Of a stretch of 7,636 bases of DNA, positions 1 through 6,067 are shown in pieces. Numbering within the stretch: position 1 is the stretch's first letter; every line of letters starts with the position of its first letter. Origin of the DNA: a candidate division WWE3 bacterium (GTDB lineage Bacteria > Patescibacteriota > WWE3 > UBA101185 > UBA10185); NCBI GenBank assembly GCA_020427865.1, contig JAGQNX010000103.1, positions 1 through 7,636 of the forward strand, given 5' to 3'. A program made the translations under genes and the position numbers. The notes beneath the pieces were generated by a model. That model saw nothing but the letters and a program-made list of their open reading frames with translations, did no database searches and was not told the DNA's origin.

Positions 1-629
1 ATATATTTATGATATTCATCAATAGTTGTTGCTGCAACCATTTGTAGTTCGCCACGTGCTAGAGCTGGTTTTAATATATTTGCTGCATCCATTGCTCCAT
101 CTGCTGAACCCATTCCAATAATGTTGTGCACCTCATCCAAAAATAATATTATGCGTCCTTCTGCTCCAACGACTTCATCTATAATATCTTTTAAACGACG
201 CTCAAACATTCCTCTATGTGAGGTGCCTGCAATAACAGATGCTAAATCTAGTGCAAATACTTGTTTATCTCTTAAAGGTTCAGGTACGGCACCCGATATT
301 ATTTTTTGTGCTAATCCTTCTGCAATTGCTGTTTTACCTACTCCAGGTTCACCTATTAATACTGGGTTATTTTTGGTACGTCTTGATAAGATATGAATAA
401 CTCTTTGAGTTTCGGTGGACCTGCCTATTACTGGATCTAGTTTCCCATCTCTAGCAAGTTGCGTGAGGTCTCTACCAAATTTGTCTAATATGGAACTGGT
501 CTGAGCGGTTTTCTTTTGTAATTCTGCATGACATACAGAACAAAGTGGTACATAAACCTGTCTACCTTCAACCATTTTAGTTGTAGGTATTGTTGCAGGT
601 CTGATTCCACAGCGATGACAAACTACCAT
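1..629 (-). CDS. Clp protease ATP-binding subunit, ClpE-like (zinc finger + AAA+ D1), 5' part only
   Basis: AAA+ unfoldase subunit that would feed proteins to ClpP or act as a cytoplasmic chaperone. I translated it from the ATG at 627-629; 209 codons are visible and the frame stays open to the left edge, so the rest is outside the window. Residues 4-33 form a treble-clef-like zinc finger, C4-x2-C7-x22-C30-x2-C33, the spacing described for ClpE N-termini. There is no ClpC-type double N-domain. A short linker leads to the D1 module: Walker A GEPGVGKT at 93-100, Walker B ILFLDE at 161-166, and a sensor-1-like ATT at 200-202 followed by DEYHKY. The D1 pore loop, usually KYRG, reads SHRG (137-140), so the substrate-gripping Tyr is His138. 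No Shine-Dalgarno sequence precedes the start, and a -10 box ends 6 nt upstream. Family assignment is very secure; ClpE rather than ClpC rests on the zinc finger, because D2 and any UVR region are not visible. Confidence 0.93.
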   Translation of the reverse strand, partial: MVVCHRCGIRPATIPTTKMVEGRQVYVPLCSVCHAELQKKTAQTSSILDKFGRDLTQLARDGKLDPVIGRSTETQRVIHILSRRTKNNPVLIGEPGVGKTAIAEGLAQKIISGAVPEPLRDKQVFALDLASVIAGTSHRGMFERRLKDIIDEVVGAEGRIILFLDEVHNIIGMGSADGAMDAANILKPALARGELQMVAATTIDEYHKY

Positions 630-635
630 AATCAA

Positions 636-663
636 ATTATAACAAACCTTAGCACTTTAACAA
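636..663 (-). promoter_or_regulatory. Promoter of the clp gene, probably leaderless
   Basis: Reading the minus strand, a perfect -10 TATAAT lies at 641-636 and a -35 TTGTTA (4 of 6 to consensus) at 663-658, separated by 16 bp. Only six bases (635-630) separate the -10 box from the ATG at 629. Transcription would therefore be expected to start at or within a few bases of the A of the start codon, giving a leaderless or nearly leaderless mRNA. This agrees with the lack of any Shine-Dalgarno sequence. The -35 box sits in the centre of the inverted repeat at 649-670, so a protein bound there would block RNA polymerase. Confidence 0.7.
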
Positions 664-670
664 GTGCTTT
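649..670. promoter_or_regulatory. CIRCE-like inverted repeat (candidate HrcA-type operator)
   Basis: On the plus strand this reads TTAGCACTT (649-657), TAAC (658-661), AAGTGCTTT (662-670). AGCACTT and AAGTGCT form a perfect 7-bp inverted repeat around a 4-base centre. The classic CIRCE element bound by HrcA is TTAGCACTC-N9-GAGTGCTAA. The left half-site here matches 8 of 9 positions and the right half-site keeps the AGTGCT core, but the spacer is 4 rather than 9 bases. It overlaps the -35 box of a Clp chaperone gene, where a heat-shock operator would be expected. The same sequence could form an RNA hairpin; read on the minus strand it is followed by a poor U tract, so a terminator for the upstream polymerase gene is less likely. 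The shortened spacer makes HrcA binding uncertain. Confidence 0.5.
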
Positions 671-723
671 GCTATTTTTTAAGGTTGCTATCCTTGTATT
701 AAACCAGAAATATGTTTATTTGG

Positions 724-2541
724 CTAGTGTTCCCACACTTTACCTACAAACGGATCTGATATAACAGGAACCTTTTTTATAAATAACTCCCCTGCTCTAA
801 CCATTTCTTCTTCCTGGATTTTTGACCAGTCGTGAGAACAGTCTTCAGGTACCTCACATACAACTTCATCATGCACAGTCAGTATCACATCTCCTTTAAC
901 CTTTTCTTTTTTTAGACGTTCATGCAAAAAAACTAGTGCATATTTAACTGCATCTGCATTAGTGCCTTGTATAGGGTGGTTTTTAGCCTGTCTCTGTATA
1001 TTTGAGAGCTTTTTATTGTAGTCTGGATCACTCTTTTCTGGTTGTTTATACCAGCGTTTTCTTCCCCCAGGTGTTGCACTCCATCCATTTTTTACAGCAT
1101 TTTCTGCCATTCCGTCTAAAAATGCTTTTACACTAGGATACGCCCCAAAATATCGGTTCATGTACTGTTGTGCTTCTTCTTTTTCAACTTTTATTTGTGC
1201 TGCAAGTCCCATGGGACCCATACCATACATTAGTCCAAATCCTATAGCTTTGGCCGCTTGTCTTTTGTCTTTATGTTCGGTTTTTATTGAATCGTAGGGT
1301 AAATCAAACATTAAGGATGCTGTGTATGAATGCATATCTAGCCCCCCATTCATTGCGTTTACAAAATTTTCATCTCCTGAAAGGTCTGCAAGTATCCTCA
1401 TTTCAAAAGAGGAATAGTCTGCGACAACAAAATCATAACCAGGAGCTGGATTCATACATTCTCTAAATGGTGCCTCTTCTGTATTACGTGGAATTTGTTG
1501 TAAATTTGGCCCATTACATGCAAATCTTCCCGTGGCTGCTCCAAGTTGCATAAATGAAGGATGTACGCGTTTTGTTATAGGATTTATTTTTGCAAGCAAT
1601 GTGTCCCCAAAGGATGAAATTAATTTTTCATAACCTCTATAGTCTTGTAATAAGTTAACTGCAGGGTGATCCGTAGTTTTTAAAATAGCAACACCTGTAG
1701 AAGGCATATCTAGACCTAATTTGTTATTAAATAAATCCATTAGTTGTGCATTACTATTTATGTTTATTGCGTCAGCTGTGTTTCCAAAAAGGTCTTCTTG
1801 CGTAGTTTTATAGTAGGGTCTGACCATGTCTTGAAATTGTTGCGCAAGTTCGTGTCTTTTTGTATCTAGGTTAGCAATTATACCCCGCCACTTATCTTGA
1901 TCTATATAAATACCTTTTAGTTCCATTTCTGCTACCACTCTACATACTGAAAACTCTAGTTTTGCTATTTTTGCTACGTCTAGTTTATTTAATTTAACAA
2001 GTTGTTGTTCAAAAATAGGAAAAAGCATCAATGTATCTATGCCTGCATACACTAATTGTGCAGGTACAATCTTGCCTGTTAACCCTATAAAAGACTTTTG
2101 TAGCTCTTTATCTAACGTAAGTCCTAAGTATTTTGCAGCTAAATCTTTTAAACCGAGAGATGCACCTAAACCTGCAGTCATAACACCTTCTGCTAAGAAT
2201 GTACAATAAATATTTAGTGTTTCACATCCAATATGGCGTCGTATAAACTTGTAATCAAATTTTGCGTTATGAAATAGTTTTATTATTTGTTGGTTTTCAA
2301 ATACTTCATGAACTATAGGTAAATTTTTAAGATCTATTTCTCGTGCATCAAATATATAACTTATTTCTGGAGTACCTACCTGCAAAAGCAACAGTTTATC
2401 TAGATGTGGATCTAGACCTGTGGTTTCTACGTCTACAGCCAAAACCCTTTCTTTGGCAAGTTCTTTAAAGATTTCTATTGCTCTACCGCCATTTGTTATA
2501 TATTCGTATTTTGGGTTTTCGGGATCAAATTGCAGTTCCAT
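724..2541 (-). CDS. polA: Family A DNA polymerase with 3'-5' proofreading exonuclease, no 5' nuclease domain
   Basis: DNA-dependent DNA polymerase, likely for gap filling and repair. The 605 residues hold a DnaQ/Pol I-type DEDDy exonuclease at about 15-185: D37 and E39 in DVETTG, D96 in HNAKFD, and Y165/D169 in YAGID, all present, so proofreading should be active. The polymerase domain follows at about 195-605: TGR at 337-339, PNLQQIPR at 345-352, motif A DYSSFEMR with D375 and steric-gate E380, motif B with R427, K431, F435 and Y439 in the O-helix pattern RxxxKxxxFxxxYG, and motif C HDE at 557-559. The N-terminal 5' nuclease of E. coli Pol I (about 300 residues) is absent, as in many phage and some bacterial enzymes. 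Motif A has Ser-Phe where Gln-Ile is usual, and motif B has Gly434 where Asn is usual. The start has no Shine-Dalgarno sequence; a -10-like TAGAAT ends 6 nt upstream. The stop is TAG. A viral-type origin is possible but not shown. Confidence 0.96.
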   Translation of the reverse strand: MELQFDPENPKYEYITNGGRAIEIFKELAKERVLAVDVETTGLDPHLDKLLLLQVGTPEISYIFDAREIDLKNLPIVHEVFENQQIIKLFHNAKFDYKFIRRHIGCETLNIYCTFLAEGVMTAGLGASLGLKDLAAKYLGLTLDKELQKSFIGLTGKIVPAQLVYAGIDTLMLFPIFEQQLVKLNKLDVAKIAKLEFSVCRVVAEMELKGIYIDQDKWRGIIANLDTKRHELAQQFQDMVRPYYKTTQEDLFGNTADAININSNAQLMDLFNNKLGLDMPSTGVAILKTTDHPAVNLLQDYRGYEKLISSFGDTLLAKINPITKRVHPSFMQLGAATGRFACNGPNLQQIPRNTEEAPFRECMNPAPGYDFVVADYSSFEMRILADLSGDENFVNAMNGGLDMHSYTASLMFDLPYDSIKTEHKDKRQAAKAIGFGLMYGMGPMGLAAQIKVEKEEAQQYMNRYFGAYPSVKAFLDGMAENAVKNGWSATPGGRKRWYKQPEKSDPDYNKKLSNIQRQAKNHPIQGTNADAVKYALVFLHERLKKEKVKGDVILTVHDEVVCEVPEDCSHDWSKIQEEEMVRAGELFIKKVPVISDPFVGKVWEH

Positions 2542-2547
2542 ACATTT

Positions 2548-2576
2548 ATTCTAATCGGGTTATATTTGGTCTACAA
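2548..2576 (-). promoter_or_regulatory. Candidate promoter of the DNA polymerase gene
   Basis: In the 40-bp gap after gatB the minus strand carries TAGAAT (2553-2548, 5 of 6 to the -10 consensus) and, 17 bp upstream, TTGTAG (2576-2571, only the TTG matches -35). Six bases (2547-2542) separate the -10 box from the ATG, the same distance as at the clp promoter. There is no purine-rich ribosome-binding sequence before this ATG, so a leaderless transcript would explain the arrangement. The weak -35 leaves real doubt; read-through from the gat cluster is the alternative. Confidence 0.45.
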
Positions 2577-2581
2577 GCAAT

Positions 2582-3898
2582 TTATATTAGTTCTTTTATA
2601 AGTTGCATTGTGATTTCTGGATTAGCCTTACCTTTGGTTTCTCTCATTACTTGTCCAAGTAAAAAGTTTAACACAGACTCTTTACCATTTTTATATTGAT
2701 CAACAATTTCTGTGTTAGCTGCCAATATTTTTTTAACCGCTTGTGTAAGCATATCGGCATCATCCATTGTCTCGTTGTCTTTATTATACTGTTGAATAAA
2801 TGCTTCTGTACTTAAATTTCTATATTCCAGCTTGTTAAGTAAAAGATTTGCAACTTTAACAGGATCTAAATTGTGCGATGCTAATTCTTCTAATTTTTGT
2901 ACTAAGTCCTTATTTTCACTTTTTATAAGCTCAAAAATCTGTGTTTCTTTTAGCTGATATTTAGTTGCCAGGCGAACTGCTAGTTCTGCTGGTAGTTCTG
3001 GCAATTGTTTTTTTATATCTTCAATATATTGTTCGGAAAAGATCATTGGGGGTATATCTGGTTCTGGAAAGTATCTGTAATCATGTGCTTCTTCTTTGCT
3101 TCTTTGTGCCACTGTAACATTTTTGTTTTCATCGTATCCTCGGTTTTGTTGTTCTGGAGTTAATCCTGTTTCTAATATGCCACGTTGTCTAACTATTTCA
3201 CACTTTACAGCTTTTTCCATAAATCTAAACGAGTTGATGTTTTTAATTTCTACTTTGTACGGAGGTAACTCATCTAGACGTTCCATTTCGGCTGTTCGTA
3301 ATGATATATTGGGCTCAATACGCATTTGTCCTTTTTCCATATCAGCTTCACTTATATTTAAGTACCTGGCGAGATCACGTACCATTTTTGCAAATTCTAC
3401 TGCGTCATCAATATTTGAAAAGCAAGGTGTAGTTACTAATTCCATTAAAGGCATTCCACCTTTGTTAAAGTCTATAAGTGTTTTACCATTCTCATGTTTA
3501 GATTTTGCGGTGTCTTCTTCTAAATGTATTCTTTCAATTTCTGCTATTCTTCCACTGCTTAATACGATTTTGCCGTGTTCGCATAAAGGTTCTTTATATT
3601 GGCTTATCTGATATCCTTTTGATAAGTCTGGATAAAAGTAGTGTTTTCGATCAAATTTTGAATTGGTGTTAAGTTGGCAATCTGTTGCTAATCCAAGAAG
3701 TTGTGTCTTTTTTACTGCCTCATAATTAGGTACAGGTAACGCCCCAGGTAAACCTAAACACGTTGGACATGTATGCGTATTTGGTTCTGCATCATATATA
3801 TTAGCATCACATCCACAAAACATTTTTTGTTTTGTATTTACATGAATATGAATTTCTAAGCCTAGTACTAGTTTGTAATTGCCTAATAAATCTGTCAT
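2582..3898 (-). CDS. gatB: Asp-tRNA(Asn)/Glu-tRNA(Gln) amidotransferase subunit B
   Basis: Kinase/tRNA-binding subunit of GatCAB: it phosphorylates the mischarged Glu- or Asp-tRNA with ATP and receives ammonia from GatA. Family signatures in order: GLEIH at 13-17; a predicted zinc knuckle C28-x-C30 with C44-x2-C47; KFDRKHYFYPDL followed by YQISQY (81-101); HLEEDT at 125-130; DFNKGGMPLMELV at 143-155; MEKGQMRIEPNISLR at 188-202; KVEIKNINSFRF at 215-226; and AHDYRYFPEPDIPP at 261-274. The C-terminal helical/YqeY tail ends with LGQVMRETKGKANP. At 438 residues the protein is shorter than the usual roughly 475, and the loss appears to lie in the helical tail at about 350-400. The stop of the upstream HEPN-like gene directly abuts this ATG (TAAATG); AAGGA (3908-3904) lies 5 nt before the start and supports it. 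Translation is probably coupled to the upstream gene. Confidence 0.97.
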   Translation of the reverse strand: MTDLLGNYKLVLGLEIHIHVNTKQKMFCGCDANIYDAEPNTHTCPTCLGLPGALPVPNYEAVKKTQLLGLATDCQLNTNSKFDRKHYFYPDLSKGYQISQYKEPLCEHGKIVLSSGRIAEIERIHLEEDTAKSKHENGKTLIDFNKGGMPLMELVTTPCFSNIDDAVEFAKMVRDLARYLNISEADMEKGQMRIEPNISLRTAEMERLDELPPYKVEIKNINSFRFMEKAVKCEIVRQRGILETGLTPEQQNRGYDENKNVTVAQRSKEEAHDYRYFPEPDIPPMIFSEQYIEDIKKQLPELPAELAVRLATKYQLKETQIFELIKSENKDLVQKLEELASHNLDPVKVANLLLNKLEYRNLSTEAFIQQYNKDNETMDDADMLTQAVKKILAANTEIVDQYKNGKESVLNFLLGQVMRETKGKANPEITMQLIKELI

Positions 3899-4294
3899 TT
3901 AAATCCTTACATTTAAACTTTGTAATCCCTTTTTTAAATTATCTATTGCTTCTTTAAGTACATAGTGTGGAGGTTCATATCCTGCTTCGTGTACTAAGTT
4001 ATTTCTAACTTTATGTGCTTTCCAAATTTTATCGTAAGTCGGATAGTCAAATTTGGGTTTTGCTATCTTTAGTCTTTCTGCCATTGTAGTACCCTCTGCT
4101 AAATCTTTTAATGCGGTATCCAATGCTTTATCTGCCATAATTAGTGCTTGTCTTAAGTGACTGGGTGTACCCGTTTGTACCTGATGACTTATTGTTTCCC
4201 ATTCTTTTTTTATAAGAGCTTCTGTTTTTGCACTAACATATGTTACCTTTGATTTGGATTGTATATTAAAAAGTAATTTTAATAAGTTAAACAT
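3899..4294 (-). CDS. Small HEPN-like protein with an N-terminal hydrophobic segment, function unknown
   Basis: A 131-residue protein that I do not recognise by name. It is predicted to be mostly helical. Residues 48-75 (HLRQALIMADKALDTALKDL and onward to MAERLK) and 91-124 (WKAHKVRNNLVHE, then YVLKEAIDNLKKGL) have the look of a compact HEPN fold. The HEPN signature R-x4-H is present as R97-NNLV-H102. In active HEPN proteins this motif cuts RNA; many relatives are only structural, so nuclease activity is inference. Similar short proteins with an 'AHK.RN..AHE' stretch are, from memory, common hypothetical genes in Patescibacteria. Residues 1-10 (MFNLLKLLFN) are hydrophobic but too short for a confident membrane span. 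The ATG overlaps the last 8 bases of gatA and the stop abuts the gatB ATG, so it is translated as part of the gat operon. A weak GAGAG precedes the start. Confidence 0.85.
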   Translation of the reverse strand: MFNLLKLLFNIQSKSKVTYVSAKTEALIKKEWETISHQVQTGTPSHLRQALIMADKALDTALKDLAEGTTMAERLKIAKPKFDYPTYDKIWKAHKVRNNLVHEAGYEPPHYVLKEAIDNLKKGLQSLNVRI

Positions 4295-5747
4295 TAGTGG
4301 TTCTCTCTAAATCAGGAAAGTTTAGATGGTGTGTGTTTATTTTTTGATATTCTATTCCTGCTGCAAGTACTAATTCCTCTGACAATCTTGGCCCAATAAA
4401 CTGTATGCTAACAGGTAGTCCATTATATGTACCACATGGTACTGCTACTGCCGGCAAACCCGCAATTGATGAGGGTTCCTGTAACACATCTGCAAGCTCT
4501 CCAAAAAGTGGGGATGATTCTGAAATTCCAACTTTGGGTGCTAAATTAGGCATTGTAGGTGCTAGTATTAAATCTACTTCTTTAAATGCTTTAGCAAAAT
4601 CTTCAATAATAAGTGTTCTTACCTTTTGTGCTTTTGCATAATATGCATCGTAATACCCCGCGCTTAACGTATAAGCCCCTAGCATCATTCTGTTTCTTGC
4701 TTCTGTGCCAAAAGAGTCCCTAGTTTGACCATATCTTATGCCGTCCAGTCGTGCTAAATTTGAAGACACTTCTGATCGCTGTAATATTGTATATACGGCA
4801 ATGCTATATTTTGTGTCTAACATATCTAGTTCTTTAAATGTTACCCCATAGTCTTTCAAAAATGCTATGGTATCTTCTATTTTTGTTCTTACACCGTCCT
4901 CTAGCTCTATATTAATATATTGCTTAGGAATTCCAATCTTAAGAGTTTTTAATGAATAATGGTCTGTAGAATGTAAATAATTTTCCACGGGAGAGTCCGC
5001 TGTAGTTGCATCCAAGTTATCCTTGCCGGCTATTATATTTGCTATTAAAGCACAATCTTGTGCAGTTTTTGCAAGAGGTCCTGGTGAGTCTGTTGAAGAT
5101 GCCATTGCTATAACTCCATATCTGCTAACTCTACCGTATGAAGGTTTTAATCCTGTGATTCCACACCATGCTGCTGGCCCTCTTATGCTACCTGCAGTCT
5201 CGCTTCCTATCCCAAATATACACATATTTGCTGCTACTGCTGCCGCCGTTCCTCCTGAAGATCCCCCTGGTGTTGTTGAAACATTCCACGGATTTTTCGT
5301 TGTAAAAAAGTCTGAAGTTTCTGTGGAAGATCCATGTGCAAACGCGTCCATATTTGTTTTTCCAAGTAATATTGCACCTGCATCTTTTAATTTTTGAGTC
5401 ACTGTAGATTCGTAAGGTGGTATGTATCCCTTTAATATATTTGAAGAGGCTGTTGTTTCAATACCCTTAGTACTAAAATTATCCTTACACGAATAGGGAA
5501 TACCTAATAAAGGTTGGGAATCCCACGCATTTATACCTAATTGTTGTATTTGTGCGTCTGCTGTTTGCGCTTGTTCTAATGCTAAGTCCCTCGTAACTGT
5601 AATATATGCCTTAATCTTATTATCGTATTTGTCTATTTGGTCTAAACAGGCCTTAGTTAATTCTACGCTGCTAATCTTTCCCTCTTTAAGTAGCGTCAAG
5701 GATTCTACAATTGTTAGTTCATTTAAATTTTTATTATGCATTTCCAT
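4287..5747 (-). CDS. gatA: Asp-tRNA(Asn)/Glu-tRNA(Gln) amidotransferase subunit A (glutaminase)
   Basis: Amidase-signature subunit that hydrolyses glutamine and channels ammonia to GatB. The Ser-cisSer-Lys triad is visible: K88 in SCKDN, cis-Ser S163 in GGSSGG, and nucleophile S187 in GSETAGSIR. The spacing between the three is the same as in the well-studied S. aureus enzyme (79/154/178, shifted by nine). PGGSSGGTAAAVAAN and GITGLKPSYGRVSRYG are typical of the family, as is DSPGPLAKTAQD further on. The length of 486 is normal. The signature around S187 departs from the usual GSDTGGSIRQPA: Glu183, Ala185 and Gly190 replace Asp, Gly and Gln. The start at 5747 lies inside gatC (14-bp overlap) and is preceded by AGGAG at 9 nt; a second ATG two codons later would be 15 nt away, so the first is preferred. 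The overlap implies translational coupling with gatC. Confidence 0.97.
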   Translation of the reverse strand: MEMHNKNLNELTIVESLTLLKEGKISSVELTKACLDQIDKYDNKIKAYITVTRDLALEQAQTADAQIQQLGINAWDSQPLLGIPYSCKDNFSTKGIETTASSNILKGYIPPYESTVTQKLKDAGAILLGKTNMDAFAHGSSTETSDFFTTKNPWNVSTTPGGSSGGTAAAVAANMCIFGIGSETAGSIRGPAAWCGITGLKPSYGRVSRYGVIAMASSTDSPGPLAKTAQDCALIANIIAGKDNLDATTADSPVENYLHSTDHYSLKTLKIGIPKQYINIELEDGVRTKIEDTIAFLKDYGVTFKELDMLDTKYSIAVYTILQRSEVSSNLARLDGIRYGQTRDSFGTEARNRMMLGAYTLSAGYYDAYYAKAQKVRTLIIEDFAKAFKEVDLILAPTMPNLAPKVGISESSPLFGELADVLQEPSSIAGLPAVAVPCGTYNGLPVSIQFIGPRLSEELVLAAGIEYQKINTHHLNFPDLERTTNV

Positions 5748-6045
5748 TTTCGAATACTCCTGTGGTTACAAATAAGCCATCTTTTGTGTCACTAGCGTTT
5801 GCCAGTGCTTCTGTTTGCGAAAGTGTAGTAGTATTTTCTTTATCATAAAAAATGTTGGTAAGGTTATTTACTTGATAAGTTTCAGTTACATTTTCTGTAT
5901 TAAGTTCTTCTAATACATTTATATGATCTAGTGTTTGTGTAAACATTACTGCGTATTTCTCTAGCTCTGCTTCAGTTAGACTTAGGTTAGAGAGCTGTGC
6001 AATCTTGCGCACATCTTCAATTGTAAATTCTTGTTTTTGTGTCAT
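5734..6045 (-). CDS. gatC: Asp-tRNA(Asn)/Glu-tRNA(Gln) amidotransferase subunit C
   Basis: Small subunit that wraps around GatA and holds it against GatB. The 103 residues match the family in length. The N-terminal part FTIEDVRKIAQLSNLSLTEAELEKYA followed by QTLDHINVLEELNTENVTET is the usual two-helix GatC signature; the C-terminal belt region is divergent and ends in GLFVTTGVFENGNA. It is the first gene of the gat cluster, 22 bp after the lemA stop. The ATG is preceded by CTATCTTAATAA with no Shine-Dalgarno sequence. A -10-like TATCTT ends 5 nt before the start, but I find no acceptable -35, so co-transcription with lemA is at least as likely. The last 14 bases overlap gatA. Confidence 0.95.
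   Translation of the reverse strand: MTQKQEFTIEDVRKIAQLSNLSLTEAELEKYAVMFTQTLDHINVLEELNTENVTETYQVNNLTNIFYDKENTTTLSQTEALANASDTKDGLFVTTGVFENGNA
5757..5761 (-). promoter_or_regulatory. Ribosome-binding site of gatA inside the gatC 3' end
   Basis: The minus strand reads AGGAG here, 9 nt before the ATG at 5747. It lies within the last codons of gatC. It favours the first of two in-frame ATG codons (5747 over 5741) and shows that canonical Shine-Dalgarno initiation is used in this genome, in contrast to the two leaderless-looking genes. Confidence 0.7.
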
Positions 6046-6067
6046 TTATTAAGATAGTTGTTTAAAA

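Noticed and set aside
649..670. Intrinsic terminator of the polymerase gene
   Set aside because: Read on the minus strand the hairpin is followed by a mixed AAGGTTTGTTATAATTT, not a U run. The T-rich run lies on the plus-strand side, where there is no gene to terminate.
121..764. Two plus-strand open frames (121-396 and 528-764) over the left end
   Set aside because: They lie antisense to the clp coding region and the adjacent gap. The first is entirely opposite the Walker A/B coding sequence; neither gives a recognisable protein.
2398..2416. Repeated ATCTAGA separated by 5 bases
   Set aside because: It lies in the exonuclease coding region of the polymerase at the conserved TTGLDPHLDK stretch and is explained by codon choice.
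3899..4294. Toxin of a HEPN/MNT toxin-antitoxin pair
   Set aside because: No minimal nucleotidyltransferase or other antitoxin-like gene is adjacent; both neighbours are amidotransferase subunits.
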